Source: Roridomyces roridus
Taxonomy: Eukaryota > Basidiomycota > Agaricomycetes > Agaricales > Mycenaceae
Direction of reading: 5' to 3'
Assembly: GCA_029378245.1 (NCBI GenBank)
Contig: JARKIF010000010.1
Coordinates: forward strand, 1,116,001 to 1,180,000
Length of the DNA stretch: 64,000 nt
Shown: piece by piece, positions 20,514-33,029 of the stretch
Layout: every line of letters begins with the position of its first letter
Numbering within the stretch: position 1 is the stretch's first letter
Notes under the pieces: generated by a model
What the model saw: only the letters and a program-made list of their open reading frames with translations
Databases searched by the model: none
Told to the model about the DNA's origin: nothing
Program-made: the position numbers and the translations under genes

Positions 20514-23500
20514 GGCGCCCGGTCAAGGCCGAACCGGTGTGCCCTCCCGTATCTATTATCCATGGACAGTATACGCCGCTAGAGGCGGTAACGGACAGCA
20601 CGAACAATGTGCAAAATAGCGTACCTGTAAATTATGTAGAAAAAACTAGCCTACAACATAGTATACAAGAATTTCTTGTAGGCGAAGTAGAAAAGCCAAA
20701 AAAAATACGTATCTTGCAGAATGAGAACCGGAAACGTAATTTAAAGAATCGTCGCATGGATGAAGAAAACAAGCGCTGGAGCACTTTTAAAAAGGCCCCT
20801 GGAACCCAAACCAGTGATAAAAATAGTGAGAAGAAAAAGGGCGGCGATGCCGCGGAGGCTCAATCCTCGAAAGAGGAGGTAGCGCCTAAGCATACACGGG
20901 TGCCGTTCGGTCTCAGGAAGAAAGAGGCCGCACAATGGCTAGCACGCCGTGCTATGGGAGAGACGGAACAACGCTTAGCTCAGGAGCTGCGTGAGTTCCA
21001 ACGGCAACGTGTCCACCACGAGATGTTGGTGGCAGTCCAGCTGGAAGCACTGGACACGGGGAAAACACGTTCCATTCGTGCGTTGCTGGACAACGGGTGT
21101 ACCACCACATGCATGGACAGGGAGGGACTATGCCAAGGCCGAAGGCTTCGAGCTCAAAAAACTCGACATGCCGATTGTGGCCAGGAATGCCGACGGGACC
21201 GAGAACACCAAAGGCAAGATCACTCATTACGTAGAGATGATCATGTCTATCGGCCCGCATGTCGAAAGACAAAAGTTCCTGATCACGGGCTTAGGCAAAG
21301 CACGTGTGTTTATTGGGTACGATTGGTTGTTTAAACACAACCCAGAGATCAACTGGCGGGACCAGATGATGAAGTTCAGCCGATGTCCGGCAGAATGTGG
21401 CATGACCGGACTGGAATCCGGAAAAGGTGTCACACGGGAGGAAGCGGTGGAAGAAGGCGAATCGATCCTATTGGTCGATTTCGCGCCTGTTGTGGAGCTG
21501 CAAAGCAAGGCGACGCAGGCACAGCAGATGGCCGAACAGGCTTCGGCAGAAAAGGAAAAATTGACGGAAGACAAGATCCCGGAGCAATACCGGGAGTACG
21601 TCAAAGTTTTCGCAAAAGAGTCCTTTGACTCATTGCCGGAAAAGCGGCCTTGGGATCATGCGATCGAATTAAAGCCCGGATCAAAGGCTGTCGATTGCAA
21701 GATCTATCCACTCTCGTTAGGCGAGCAAGAAAAGCTGAACGAGTTTCTTGAAGAGAATCTCAAGAGTGGACGGATCAGACCATCCAAGTCACCGATGGCT
21801 TCGGCATTCTTTTTTATTAAAAAGAAGGACGGGTCCCTTCGACCGGTACAGGATTACCGGAAGCTCAATGAGATGACGGTGAAGAACAAGTACCCGTTGC
21901 CTCTGATCTCGGAGCTGGTCAACAAACTCCGAGGAGCTAGATTCTTCTCCAAGCTTGACATACGTTGGGGTTACAACAATGTACGGATCAAGGAGGGAGA
22001 CGAGTGGAAAGCGGCTTTTCGGACCAATCGGGGATTGTTCGAGCCACTTGTGATGTTCTTTGGGTTGACAAATTCACCGGCCACGTTCCAAACCATGATG
22101 AACGACATTCTTCGGGATCTCATCAACGAGGGCCATGTGATTGTATACCTAGACGACATCTTAATTTACACAGACTCCCTGGAGGAGCATAGAAGGATTG
22201 TTTCACGCGTCCTGGAGACGTTAGAAAAGAATAAATTATTCTTGAAACCCGAGAAGTGTGAATTCGAGAAGACGGAGATCGAATATCTCGGGGTGATTAT
22301 TTCCCACAACTCCATGCGGATGGACCCGGTGAAAATCAAAGGGATCATGGAGTGGCCAATGCCAAAGAACGTCAAGCAAGTGCAGGCGTTCCTCGGCTTT
22401 GTTAACTTTTATCGGCGATTTGTCCGCGGCTTTGCCGACATTGCCAGGCCCCTCACTAAGCTGACGGGGAAGGTTGCGTGGTCCTGGGGACCGGAGCAAG
22501 AGAAGGCGATCAACAAGTTGAAGGAACGGATCGCGGAGGATGTCATCTTGGCATTGCCAACGGATGATGGGGAATATCGGCTTGAGGCCGATGCATCAGA
22601 CGGAGCGGTTGGAGCAGTGCTCAGCCAACTCCAAGAAGGAGTATGGAGGCCTGTCGCTTTCATGTCTCACGGCATGAGTGACACCGAGAGGAATTACGAG
22701 ATCTATGACAAGGAGATGCTCGCAATCATGCTTGCTCTTGATGAGTGGAGACAATTCCTACTCGGTGCAAGGCACACGTTCGAGGTTCTGACGGATCACA
22801 AGAACCTCCAATACTTCAAAAAGCCGCAGAAAATCAATCGTCGGCAGGCACGATGGATCATCGAGTTGTCGCAGTACGACTTCTCGTTACGGCACCGGCC
22901 CGGAGCTTTGAATAAGCAGGCCGATTTGTTATCCCGCAGGGCGGATCATGACCAGGGGAAGGAGGACAATCAGGAAGTTGTCCTGCTTAAGCCCGAATAT
23001 TTCCGAGCGCAGGAAATCACGCTCGAAGGCGTCGAGAAGGATCTCCTGGAAGAGATCCGAGCGGAACGCAAACGGGACGGCAGCGTGAGGTCTGCCTTAC
23101 TGAAAAAGCTCCCTAGATGGGAGGAGGAGGACGGCATTGTCTATTACAATGGCCTTATTTATGTTCCGCATAACACGGAACTTAGAAATAAAATTATTGG
23201 ACTCCATCACGATCCGGCGATCGTGGGACATCCCGGAGGGAACCGGACCCAGGAGCTCGTTGAACGAAACTACTGGTGGCCGAAGCTCGGCAACAATGTT
23301 TCCGAGTATGTAAAGTCGTGCGAAGCGTGTCAGAGGTCACGAGCTCTTCGGCACAAGCAGGGCAAGCTGAACCCGCACAAGATTGCGGAAGGTCCCTGGC
23401 AGATCATTTCGATGGACTTGATCGGGCCGCTGCCGATTAGCAACGGTCACAACGCGATTCAAGTCTGGGTGGACACCTTCAGCAAAATGATTCACGTGGA

Positions 23501-24743
23501 GCCCACAACCATGGAAATCACGGCTGAAGGAGTTGCGCGTTTGACACGCGACCGTGTGATTAGATATCACGGGGTACCTCGAAAGATCATCTCGGATCGG
23601 GATCCGAGATATGTAGGAGGCTTTATGCGGGAGCTCAATAAGATCCTGGGGATCGAAATGAACCCGAGTACGGCACACCATCCGATAACCGACGGGCAGA
23701 CGGAACGGATGAACCAGGAGATCGAGAAATATCTCCGAATATTTATAAATTATCATCAGACGGACTGGGCTGAGTGGCTCTCCCTGGCGGAGTTCTGTTA
23801 CAACGACAAGGCCAGTTCGGCAACGAAGGCCTCGCCGTTTTATTTAAATACCGGCTATCACCCTTGGAAAGGGATCGAGAATGCCGTGGAGACGAGGAAC
23901 GAGGCCGCCGAGGAGTTTGGCACGAAGATGAAGAAAATTCGTGATGAAGCCACGGCGGCATTAGAAAAAACACAAAAAACAATGGAAAAATCATATAATC
24001 TACGACGGCGACCAGCGCCAGTATTTAAAAAGGGAGACAAGGTCTGGATTGAGGCGACGAACATCCAGACAGATAGACCCTCGAAGAAGCTGGGAGATAG
24101 GAGGCTCGGACCGTACGAGGTCCTGGAGAAAGTCGGAGCGTCTTCCTATAGGTTGAAATTGCCGAGCACGGACAAGTCACATCCGGTGTTCAACGAGGCG
24201 ATTCTCACACCGTATACGGAACCGCCCGAGAATCGAAGGGAGAAACGGCCGCCGCCGAAAATCATATCCGGCGAGGAGGAATATGAGGTGGAGGAGATTC
24301 TGAAACACCGCAAGATGGGGCGCGGGTTTCAATATTTAATAAAGTGGAAGAACTATCCTATGGGAGAAAGGACGTGGGAACCATCGCGCAACTTGACGCA
24401 TGCAAAAAAGCTGTTGGACAAATATAACAGGGAACACAGCATTGATGTCAGGACACTACCCACGCTCCCGGCTGGATATTGGGACGGCGAATGCAAAAGA
24501 TTCGTCCCAAAGGAGGAGTCCCAACAATACTCAAAGAAGAAATTATTTATACCCGATGAAAATCGGTTTGTCGACATCGACGAGGACGTCGATCCTAGAG
24601 AGGGGGTAATGTCACGCGCTGACCTATTTGCGCACGTGACAACGCCAAACAAACCCGATATACATTGGCGCCGCACAGCGTTAAAGTCATGGGAACCCTG
24701 TCTCGATCGGATTGAAGAAGAAGCCGAGGAAGACATTATTTAA
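20507..24743 (+). pseudogene. pol: Pol polyprotein (protease, RT, RNase H, integrase, chromodomain) with a frame break
   Basis: The -1 frame from 20507 carries a basic linker and the protease start (RALLDNGCTTTCMDR near 21090). At about 21120-21128 the frame shifts by +1, and the rest reads openly to 24743: protease end (GLGKARVFIGYDWLF), RT (KLNEFLEENLKSGRIRPSKS, VPVQD-like RPVQDYRKLN, YLDDILIYT), RNase H (EADASDGAVGAVLSQ, LTDHKNLQYF), integrase zinc finger (HHDPAIVGHPGG, CEACQRS) and DDE core (SMDLIGPLP, ISDRDPRYVGG, DGQTERMNQE), then a chromodomain (EVEEILKHRKMGRGFQYLIKW). The break coincides with GGGAGGGA, consistent with a 4-base tandem duplication. The protease has DNG instead of the usual D(S/T)G. 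The last ~44 residues are encoded inside the right LTR. Confidence 0.9.
24597..24606 (+). promoter_or_regulatory. polypurine tract of the Ty3 element
   Basis: AGAGAGGGGG lies three bases before the right LTR, the normal place for plus-strand priming. It falls inside the pol reading frame. Confidence 0.8.
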
Positions 24744-25085
24744 AGACGTGGGATAAGTTTCATATTTATGCACGACAGCGTGGATGAGGGATGAAGTTTT
24801 CGATCAGTGAACTGTCAGATCATGACAGGCTTCTATGAAGAACACGGTGTAGACATGACAATAGGAAACGACAAAGATGCAGAACAATAGTGCATGTCGG
24901 AAGCCAGGACAATTAGTGTAGCATCGTAGATCTATTCCTCATAGTATAAAAGCAGTAGCTAGTCGTCGTATTCTGTACCCTCTCCTAGACTTTTATTCAG
25001 TTCATTTTACGAGCTTTAGTAGCGCACTACCCAATCCACAGCATCTTACCGCTGTTGGACGCGTGAAACAAGTCTTGTCGTGACA
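24610..25085 (+). repeat. 3' LTR of the Ty3 element
   Basis: Identical by eye to 18421-18896. It begins TGTCACG inside the pol gene, contains the pol stop codon at 24741-24743, and ends CGTGACA before the duplicated GTGGA. Confidence 0.97.
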
Positions 25086-25157
25086 GTGGATGCCAGTGTT
25101 AAATAGTAAAATGTACACCATTTGCCGCGTAGCACTGTCCGTACTCGGGTTCTGTAC

Positions 25158-25620
25158 TATGGCGTTCAACCTGGTGCTTTAATCAGGTAGAATATAATAA
25201 TACCAGAAAAATTTATTTGAGCTTGAAAAGATTTTTGTGGGAGGGAGAGAAAGATATTTCGGAGCTTTTCAAAGTTTTATTTTGGTCAACACGAACAATA
25301 TATTTCTTCGCTGCGACATCCTCACGCCGCCGCGCCGCTCACCGCTCTCCTCGACACCGCCCTTGGCGTCACTCATCTTCAAGGTTGTTGTCACCTGTTT
25401 GGCAGCAACCTCCGCGCCTTCGCCGCTCAACAATGCCAGCACATCCACCGACGCGCCCTCGTCTCTTGTCACATTGTCTCTTGTCTTCTGCATTGTCTTC
25501 GTCTCTTTCTGGCTGCTGCTGGCCCACCACCTCCTTCGCACACAGGCCTCACACGTACAGCGGAACCGGAATGACCATCGTGCACCGCGTTTGCAAACGC
25601 TGCAAGAAGGCATCCCGTTT
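25158..25620 (+). repeat. roughly 450-base repeat, inverted partner at 41.37-41.78 kb
   Basis: Starting with TATGGCGTTCAACCTGGTGC, the sequence matches the reverse complement of 41776-41365 almost throughout (shared TAGAATATAATA, CCGCCGCGCCGCTCACCG, GTTGTCACCTGTTTGGCA, AAACGCTGCAAGAAGGC). The partner lies directly upstream of the dioxygenase gene and may be its promoter and leader. Here no such gene follows. Confidence 0.7.
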
Positions 25621-25699
25621 CTCAAGCTGCACGCGTGGACCACGGCTGCTTCCCATGGGTAGCGGTGATACGACTGCGTATTTCGCACGCGTGAAATCT

Positions 25700-27290
25700 G
25701 GCTAATTAGCTGTTTTGGTGCGCACACCAATGCCTCTGTCAGGTGATATACAATAAGGGATAGGACCGAGCTCCGTGTCGCTATTCATGTATTAATGAGA
25801 CAAGTACAAGTCGTCAGTACACTACGCTTGACTATTCGTTCAAGTGGTCGGTTGTAGTGACTCCAATAGGCGGTTCGCGGGGACTACTACTTGTGGAGAT
25901 ACCATACCCAAGGAGATATACCAAGCCCAGGTGTATTCAGAAATGAGCTAGACTAGCTATAGAGCAAAGACGAAGGTTGCGCGGACGCGCAGTACTATTA
26001 TGACAAGGTTCGCGGAGTACCTCGCGGACCGGTACAAGTCTATATATATGTATACAAACAGAGTGGCTCATGTAGGCGAGTTGGAGGAAATACTACCATT
26101 CATTCCGGTATTGAAGAGACAACCAGAAAAGAGATGACAAGTGGGCGAGTCGAACTCGCGCAGGCACACTAGTATGATCGAGAACTGATCCGAGGATGAT
26201 CATGATCATGGAAAGCGGCGGAGTCGCGGCAGACGATCAGAGCGATGATCGCGTCTGACAGAATATGCCAGGAGTAAGCTCTGTATGACGAAGATGGCGG
26301 ACCAAGGTTATTTATGGACCTGGGTCGAGGGCTATAGTCATAATGAGAACGGGCTCAGCAAGGGAGTGTAATGAAACGACGGAATCAAATTACCAGGCCA
26401 ATCGGCTCGACTGCCAAGACGGCATGACCACCGATCAGACGGGCCAAGCAGCGACATAAGCAGCAGAACCACGCGAAGCGGTTCGAGGGGATGTAATATA
26501 GGTGACAGGACACCTAGGGTTATAGGGAAAGTACGGAAATAGGGACGGCAGGCGCGTAATAGTAGTTATATCATCAGATCAGTAGGGAGTAGTATATAAG
26601 GCCTGTAGATCCCGCCCTTGCAGCATTGCATTGTACGCCTTCTTGCCTAGACATTGGGTCGAAGCTTGATCTGTGGTTATAGTGCAGTCTTGTGACTTCC
26701 GCGGAGATTTGTTGTATCATTTCTCTTAGCTTAGACGCAATATCAAAGGTACCCGAGCTCTGGTTCAACTTGGGTCAGCTATAGTAACATACTTAAGGGG
26801 TAGTGGGTTGCCCTCTGTGCTATAGTTCCTCTTCGTGTTGTATCGAAGTTGTATTGGTGTTTGCATATTGTGTGTTTCGGTCAATAAAATATAAAACCTT
26901 TTAACATCGTAACCTCGTGTTCGTTGTGAGCAGTCTACAAACCAGTCAAGAGATTCCTCTTAGTTCAAAGACAATTGAACTTGGTGTGAAACCTCAAGAA
27001 TCAACCTACAAGCTTCCGAGAACCAAACCGCGGAGTATCAGTCTTATCTGTATACTTCAGACGACCCCGAACTCAACCGTTAGGTGTCAGCGTGCTAGTC
27101 AAGGAATTGTGTGTTGTGTTGTGTGTGTTGTGTGTGTTGTGTGTGTTGTGTGGTTAGTGTGTTGTGGAGTTGTATCGCTTCGCGGTCTACTTCTAGGACA
27201 TTACCTACTCGAGCTATCTACTATACACTAGTGCGCGTGACGCTGCGTATCAGCGGGGAGGGAACCTTTGTGCCATCCTGCATGTCCGTG
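25700..27290. other. stretch without a recognised gene; promoter- and poly(A)-like signals
   Basis: A TATA-like AGTATATAAGG near 26591 and an AATAAAATATAAA run near 26884 give this the look of an old LTR or transcription unit, but no terminal repeats or coding motif were found. A (TGTGTTG)-type microsatellite follows at 27108-27170. Confidence 0.3.
27108..27170 (+). repeat. TGTGTTG-type microsatellite
   Basis: Short tandem units of GTGT and GTGTTG make up most of the stretch. Confidence 0.8.
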
Positions 27291-27339
27291 CTTTACTTGA
27301 ACAGTGTCTTATAAAGGACCAGGTGCGCCCATACACTAC

Positions 27340-28651
27340 CTCTCAAGTCGTCCCTAAGATCCTGCCAGATTGATCCAGACTCGCGACCAGCTGCTCTGGT
27401 GCCACCCTTCACCGGCCACTTCCGTGTTATCCTCGACACACCTTGCGGCATGCAGCAACTACATCCCGGAACACGCCATTTGAGCGCTGGCCAGGCTGGA
27501 ATCAATCGTGCAAAAAAGCCTGCGCCCACTCCCGCATCGCTTGAGCTTCGTTCGAGCATTTACCAAACTTCCAACAAATCGGCACGCCCCATTGACGCCG
27601 CTGAAGCGGAAGCACTAGCCAACGGCACTCGCGATGGCTCTGCCAACGGCACGAGTCGTTCCAGTGGCGGCTCCACTTGCGATACATGCGGTGCTGATTG
27701 CATGCAGCTCCGCTACCACTCTCTCAAAGACAAGAAGTTTGAGCTCTGCTCTCCATGCTACCTCGACGGGCGCTTCCCTTCCACCATATTCAGCGGCGAC
27801 TTTGTCAAACTCACGAGCGCTGCCGCCAGTGGACGACTGGTCAGACCAAGAGGTTTTGCTGCTGCTTGAGGGCGTGGAGATGTACGACGACGATTGGTCT
27901 CGTATTGAGGAGTATGTCGGCCCAGCAGTGCATCCGCAAGTTCCTTGAGCTGCCGATCGAGGATCCCTACCTTGCTACGGAGGCATCCATGGGCCCGCTC
28001 CGGCATAGCCAGCATATTCCATTCGAGCAAGCCGACAACCCTGTCATGAGGGTCGTCGCGTTCCTTGCGGGCGTTGTGGGTCCAGGCGTCGCTGCAGATG
28101 CGGCCAAAACTGCACTACATCACCTCACGAGAGAGGAGAAGACGCAAGACAGTGGTGCCGACGGTGTCAAGCGGGAGGGCACGAACGGGGCATCGTCGAG
28201 TAAACCTCCTACGCCCGCTGCCGAGGCCATGTCGGTCGATGGCATCCCACCAAAAAAGCTGCACACCGTACCACATTCGCAGGCGGTGCACTCAAGTCTT
28301 CTGCCAAGGCTGCCTTGGCACTCGCTGATGCTGAAGACGCCCAGATCCGCTCGACGCTGGCGTCGTTGATCAAGCTAACGTTGTCGAAACTCGAGATGAA
28401 GATGACGCAGTTTGAAGGAGCTCGAGGATATTCTCGAGGAGGAGCGCAAGGGGCTCGAGAGTGCCCGAATGGCTCTTGTGAATGAGTGGCTTGGGTTGAA
28501 GAAGACGTTGGATAATGTTCGGAGCGAGATTGCACACAATGGGATGGCGGCGGCGCATGCGTTTGCCATGTCGAGTGGGATGGGGACGAGTGGGCAGGGA
28601 AAAAGTAAATCCCACGTAGCCGAGGCGCGGATCATATCATCCATGCGATGA
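27340..28651 (+). pseudogene. SWI3/RSC8-type chromatin remodelling subunit, truncated and frameshifted
   Basis: Domains appear in the order of SWI3 proteins: the end of the SWIRM domain (DPDSRPAALVPPFTGHFRVI), a ZZ-type finger ([20 protein letters not shown]), a SANT domain ([35 protein letters not shown]), then an acidic and helical C-terminus (LEDILEEERKGLESARMA). SWI3 proteins scaffold SWI/SNF and RSC complexes in the nucleus. The first half of SWIRM and everything before it are missing. Frame changes occur near 27820, 27915, 28285 and 28415, and no intron was needed within the matched part. It is a dead partial copy; the working gene must lie elsewhere. Confidence 0.8.
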
Positions 28652-29253
28652 CATGTGGCAGCCCGGCTGGAAGTATGACACCGCATACAGTCGTGTATCC
28701 GATCGCGGCTTCACATTGACCATGTAGCAGCTGTATCCAAGGTGCGGGACAATGTGGTTCATGTAGCGGATGTGGGTGTTGTGACCAATGGGACTGGAAG
28801 TGTAAGTATTCGAGCAAAACCATGATATGACATGTCCATGATGTAATTTGCCTTGACTTCTGCTACTCATGGAACTTGACATCATTCAAAAGCTCCAATC
28901 AACCTCAAATTCCTTGCAGATTCCCGACACCAATGAGGGAAGAGCAAGCATCGAAGAATCTCACTAAGTCCATTGCCGATTGGATCTGTTCCGAGCGCGG
29001 CGCCCGTCGGACATGTGCATTGATTGATTGATGATCCGCACGACCGCAGTCGACATAAATACTGACACTTTGACAGACATCGGAATGCGTCTTCTTCCAC
29101 CCACCATCCCGTCGCTCTCACTCCCTCTACCGTATTTCCTTCTCCTGCCCCTCAGATGTCAGGTCTTTCCAGTCAATGGACTGTCCTCGTGACTCCTGGT
29201 GAGTTCTCCCTCCATCCTTTGGGCTTCGGCTCATTGTCAGACCCCGTGGGCAT
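28652..29253. other. spacer with a possible short first exon
   Basis: A TATA-like CATAAATACTG near 29053 is followed at 29158 by an ATG and a short frame (MSGLSSQWTVLVTP) ending at a GTGAGT donor. Three further intron-like intervals with GTACGT or GTATGT donors lie at 32.79-32.95 kb, beyond the mobile element. A small spliced transcript interrupted by the element is possible. No intact protein was obtained. Confidence 0.2.
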
Positions 29254-29261
29254 CTCAGAAC

Positions 29262-32200
29262 CACCTGTGGGTCCCACACATCCAAGCCTGTAAGCTAGGT
29301 ACCATGCCCCGTGGTACAGAGCTAACAGGCATGAGTTCATGCTTTGGGCCCATGCTCCCAACCATGCTCCTGGCAAATTTGACTTGGTGGTGGACAACTC
29401 AGTCCCCTGGTAACTGGTCGAGGTGCCCGGCTTTTCGGCCGCTCATCAAAGGCCATCAATAATTGATGGCATCGAAAAAGCGGCAATTGGCATGGGCAGC
29501 GCAAATCCATCAACGTTAGCACCAGACCACAGTGCCGGGTTATATCATCAATGATTGATGGCATCAGAAGAAAGTGATGTTGTAGAGGGAGTCAGGGGCT
29601 GCAAGAGTTGCCAATAAACTTGTACCTAGAACTGTCTCCATCACTCACAAAATGCAGCACAGTGAGCAATCACTGTGATGATTCCAGTGTAAGGTGACTC
29701 GGTGTGATGAGCAGTTAAAGGTGGGAGTGCATCCCCTACCAGTTGGGCTCCACCGCCCATTCTCAGCATGGCCACTTAGTCTACTGGTTACTGCCCCTAC
29801 CTTGTCACCTAACCTTTTGCCCAGGTCACAGGATCAATCCCCGGTGCAACCTTTTTTTTTTTATAGCTCCAGCCCCCCATGCTGTCCCATCCACTCATTT
29901 GACTTTCATTTTGACATCTCAAAGTACCCAATGCTCATATGGAGTTGTATATATAGCTGATCAGACTGGTTTGATCCCGAGTCCCAATTGGGACTACTAC
30001 TCCAAGTGGCCCAAAAAGGAAGTTTTGCCCAATGCACCTACTCCATGCAACCCTGTACAGCAGCCAATGTCAGGAGTGGTTCTATGGGTGTATTGATGTC
30101 ATTTAAAAGCCCCAAAGGCACATAGGTGAGCAATGCCAGGCTGCTACATCAGTGTTTGTTGGGCAGGGGAAGTCCCTGGTATTTCAATAGCTATTTGCCA
30201 TCCATTCTGGCTGGAAATCATCTGGGTCTGCTCATGCTTTGTTCTTCGCCTCCTTGAAAGCTTGTTTCTGGAGTCTATGCCACAATATGGTTGAGAGACA
30301 CCAGGGTTGATTGGAGATCAATTGCTGCTTAGAAGCCCTTTCTCCTTGAGAGAATAATCTGCAAAGGCCTTCTAAATTTTGTTTCAGACCTTATAAGTCG
30401 GAAATGGTGCAAATCTGGAGTCAACTGGGGGCATAACTACTGATTAGAGTGAGTTTTCCTCTGGCAGTGATACAGGTCCATTCCTCAGGCTCAGGATGTC
30501 CCTAGGTTGTCAGCTTGTATTATGATGCTCAGGTACCCCAGAGGCCCATTAATACCATATAAGATCAGACTTTGGGCATTGTACAGTCTTTGAACAAGGG
30601 AGATCAACCTGAGAATGATCAATGAATTACAGGTCAAGGGGTTGGGCAGATGGTCTGATGGTGGGCATAAGAATTTTGTTTGGCACTCTATTCACCTGGA
30701 ATAGTCCCTTTCTGGGGCCATTGTGATGCATAACAGCTGGTTAAAGTGAGTGTCACTCTGGCAGGGATACAGTCCCATTCTTCAGGCTCAGGATGTCAGT
30801 GGGTTGCCAGCTTTTGTTATATTGGTCCAATACCCCAGAGGCTCATTCATACCATACCACATCACAATTTGAGTCATGTAAACTCATTGAACAAGGGAGA
30901 TCAACCTGAGAGTGATCAATGAATTACAGCTCAAGGGTTGCTCAAATGGTCTGATGGTGGGCTTCAATGGACTCTCCTCTTTCAGAGGATTCAGAATATA
31001 TATAGTTTTGCATGGGTTGCATCATTGGTTGTTGAGTTATTGACATGTGTATGATGAACACTGCACTTTGAGTGGTGTGTATATATACTAGTCAACTTAC
31101 TCTCGGGCTCAACCACTGCACCTGCAAATCTGGACCAATCTGGGACAATGAAGACATATTCTGGACCACCCTTTCAAGGGGAATCCATTTTTCACATTCC
31201 CAGAGCCTGAAACCCAATGTGAAAGTCAGTATCAAGGAAATCATCCAAATTTGATCAGGTACATATCAGGGCTTTCTGATGTATTCTTGGTGACTATTAT
31301 GGGTTCAAATTGATATTTGAGCTACAGGATGCTCTCCCATCCTGCTTGTATGACTACCCTTCCTAGAGACAATGAGGAATATGGCAAACATGGAAATGGG
31401 GGATGTTGAAGTTGAACAGATCTATGGACATGTCAGTAACATATCCAGAGTATTGAAGGGGAATCATATAGTACCAGTGTACCCTCTGGACACAGAGATT
31501 AAGGATAGGGCTGTGGTACTGAGTGCACAGTCCAGCATCAGCTTGGAGATCATTGCCTCCAAAATGCACTGGATAGGGCTCTCATGGAAGATATATTGCA
31601 TCCAGGCCTTGTATATACACCCCTTCTATGTAATTCAACTTGTAAGGAGGCATTGGAAAGACTTTCTTGACATGAAATTCTACTGTCAAAAGAATTCTGC
31701 TTCTGTGGCTATTATGGGTAGACTCAGGCACCTCTCTCCATCCAATAGCACTCAATACTATAGCCAACATATAAGGGTAGATACCCAAACCTTCACTGCA
31801 TACAGATTCCCAGGCAGCACACCAGGAACAGTGAAAAGCAGAATAATTTCCTTTCTGGGACTTGGGAGTAGTGGCCAAGCTGGGACAAACAGCAAGGCAT
31901 TTCCACTGATGCTGGGTGTGGTTAGGGAGTGTTACAGCCTAGAAGTGCAGTATATGATAAAAGCATGTGAATAAAGTATCAGGAAGTATCAGGTGCTGTT
32001 AGGGAGAGGTCAGAAAGGAAAAAAGTGGCAACCAGAGGATTAGATCTTGTGACCTGCAGCAAAAGGAGTCCCAGACAGGACAGCACATTAACAATTAGAC
32101 TAAATGCCCATGTAATAGGTAGCTGGGTGCCTGCCAAGTGGACAAGAATATCCACCTGCCTTCTCCAAATCACTTACTGCACAAGTCAAGTCATCAATCA

Positions 32201-32618
32201 CCCCACTGATTGCTCACTGTGCTGCATTTTGTGAGTGATGGAGACAGTTCTAGGTACAAGTTTACTGGCAACTCTTGCAGCCCCTGACTCCCTCTACAAC
32301 ATCACTTTCTTCTGATGCCATCAATCATTGATGATATCACCCGGCACTGTAGTCTCGTGCCCACTTTGATGGATTTGCGCTGCCCATGCCAATTGCCGCT
32401 TTTTTCGATGCCATCAATTATTGATGGCCTTTGATGAGCGGCCGAAAAGCCGGGCACCTCGACCAGTTACCAGGGGACTGACTTGTCCACCACCAAATCA
32501 AATTTGCCAGGAGCATGGTTGGGAGCATGGGCCCAAAGCATGAACTGATGCCTGTTAGCTTTGTACCATGGGGCATGGTACCTAGCTTACAGGCTTGGAT
32601 GTGTGGGACCCACAGGTG
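29262..32618. mobile_element. 3.36-kb element with ~410-base terminal inverted repeats and 8-base target duplication
   Basis: The ends CACCTGTGGGTCCCACACAT and its complement bound inverted repeats of about 410 bases (29262-29675 and 32206-32618) with scattered differences. CTCAGAAC is present on both sides (29254-29261 and 32619-32626), an exact 8-base target duplication of the kind made by hAT-superfamily transposases. The interior has no recognisable transposase, only short frames and a tandem duplication. It is therefore non-autonomous. The left and right repeats have diverged, so it is not very recent. Confidence 0.85.
30430..30965 (+). repeat. two tandem ~240-base direct repeats inside the hAT-like element
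   Basis: 30430-30670 and 30727-30965 share GCATAAC, CAGGCTCAGGATGTC, ACCCCAGAGGC, GAACAAGGGAGATCAACCTG and TGGTCTGATGGTGGGC in the same order. Confidence 0.75.
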
Positions 32619-33029
32619 CTCAGAACTCTAGTCGTGCGGTCTCTACCCTCCTCACCAATGCACCTTGCTGCCTCTCCAGCATTCCAACTCCATCCTCTCT
32701 GCTTTCTCCCCTCTCGCCTCCCCGAATCCTTGTCTCGCTCCCACTTCCCTTAGCAACCGCGTAGCTCTCGGGCGGCCATCACGGTACGTCCATCACAATT
32801 CCTCATGGTCCACTAACCGACGCTTACTTACAGCATCCGCGCCCCGCCATCTCTATTCTTTTCCATCTCCCCCTGCCGACACTCTCCCTGGTATGTTCCC
32901 TTCCATCCGTGTTCCACCTATGCTAATGCGGATTGTTCAGCATGGTGGCAGAGAAGCTTGGGAACCCCGCTCTGTCTCTCTTGTTGTAGATCCATCATGT
33001 ATCTTAATGTAGCTTGAATGAATATTTCT

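Larger units (their letters stand above)
18421..25085 (+). mobile_element. full-length Ty3/gypsy chromovirus LTR retrotransposon
   Basis: 6665 bases, bounded by two 476-base LTRs and a 5-base target duplication GTGGA (18416-18420 and 25086-25090). The order inside is LTR, primer-binding site, gag, protease, reverse transcriptase, RNase H, integrase, chromodomain, polypurine tract, LTR. By eye the two LTRs match at every base, so insertion was recent. The chromodomain places it among the chromoviruses. Gag and pol are in different frames joined by a canonical -1 slippery site, and a second frame break lies in the protease. Confidence 0.97.

Noticed and set aside
27108..27170. Telomere-like TGTGTTG tract
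   Set aside because: The units are irregular and internal; basidiomycete telomeres are TTAGGG-type. Treated as a microsatellite.
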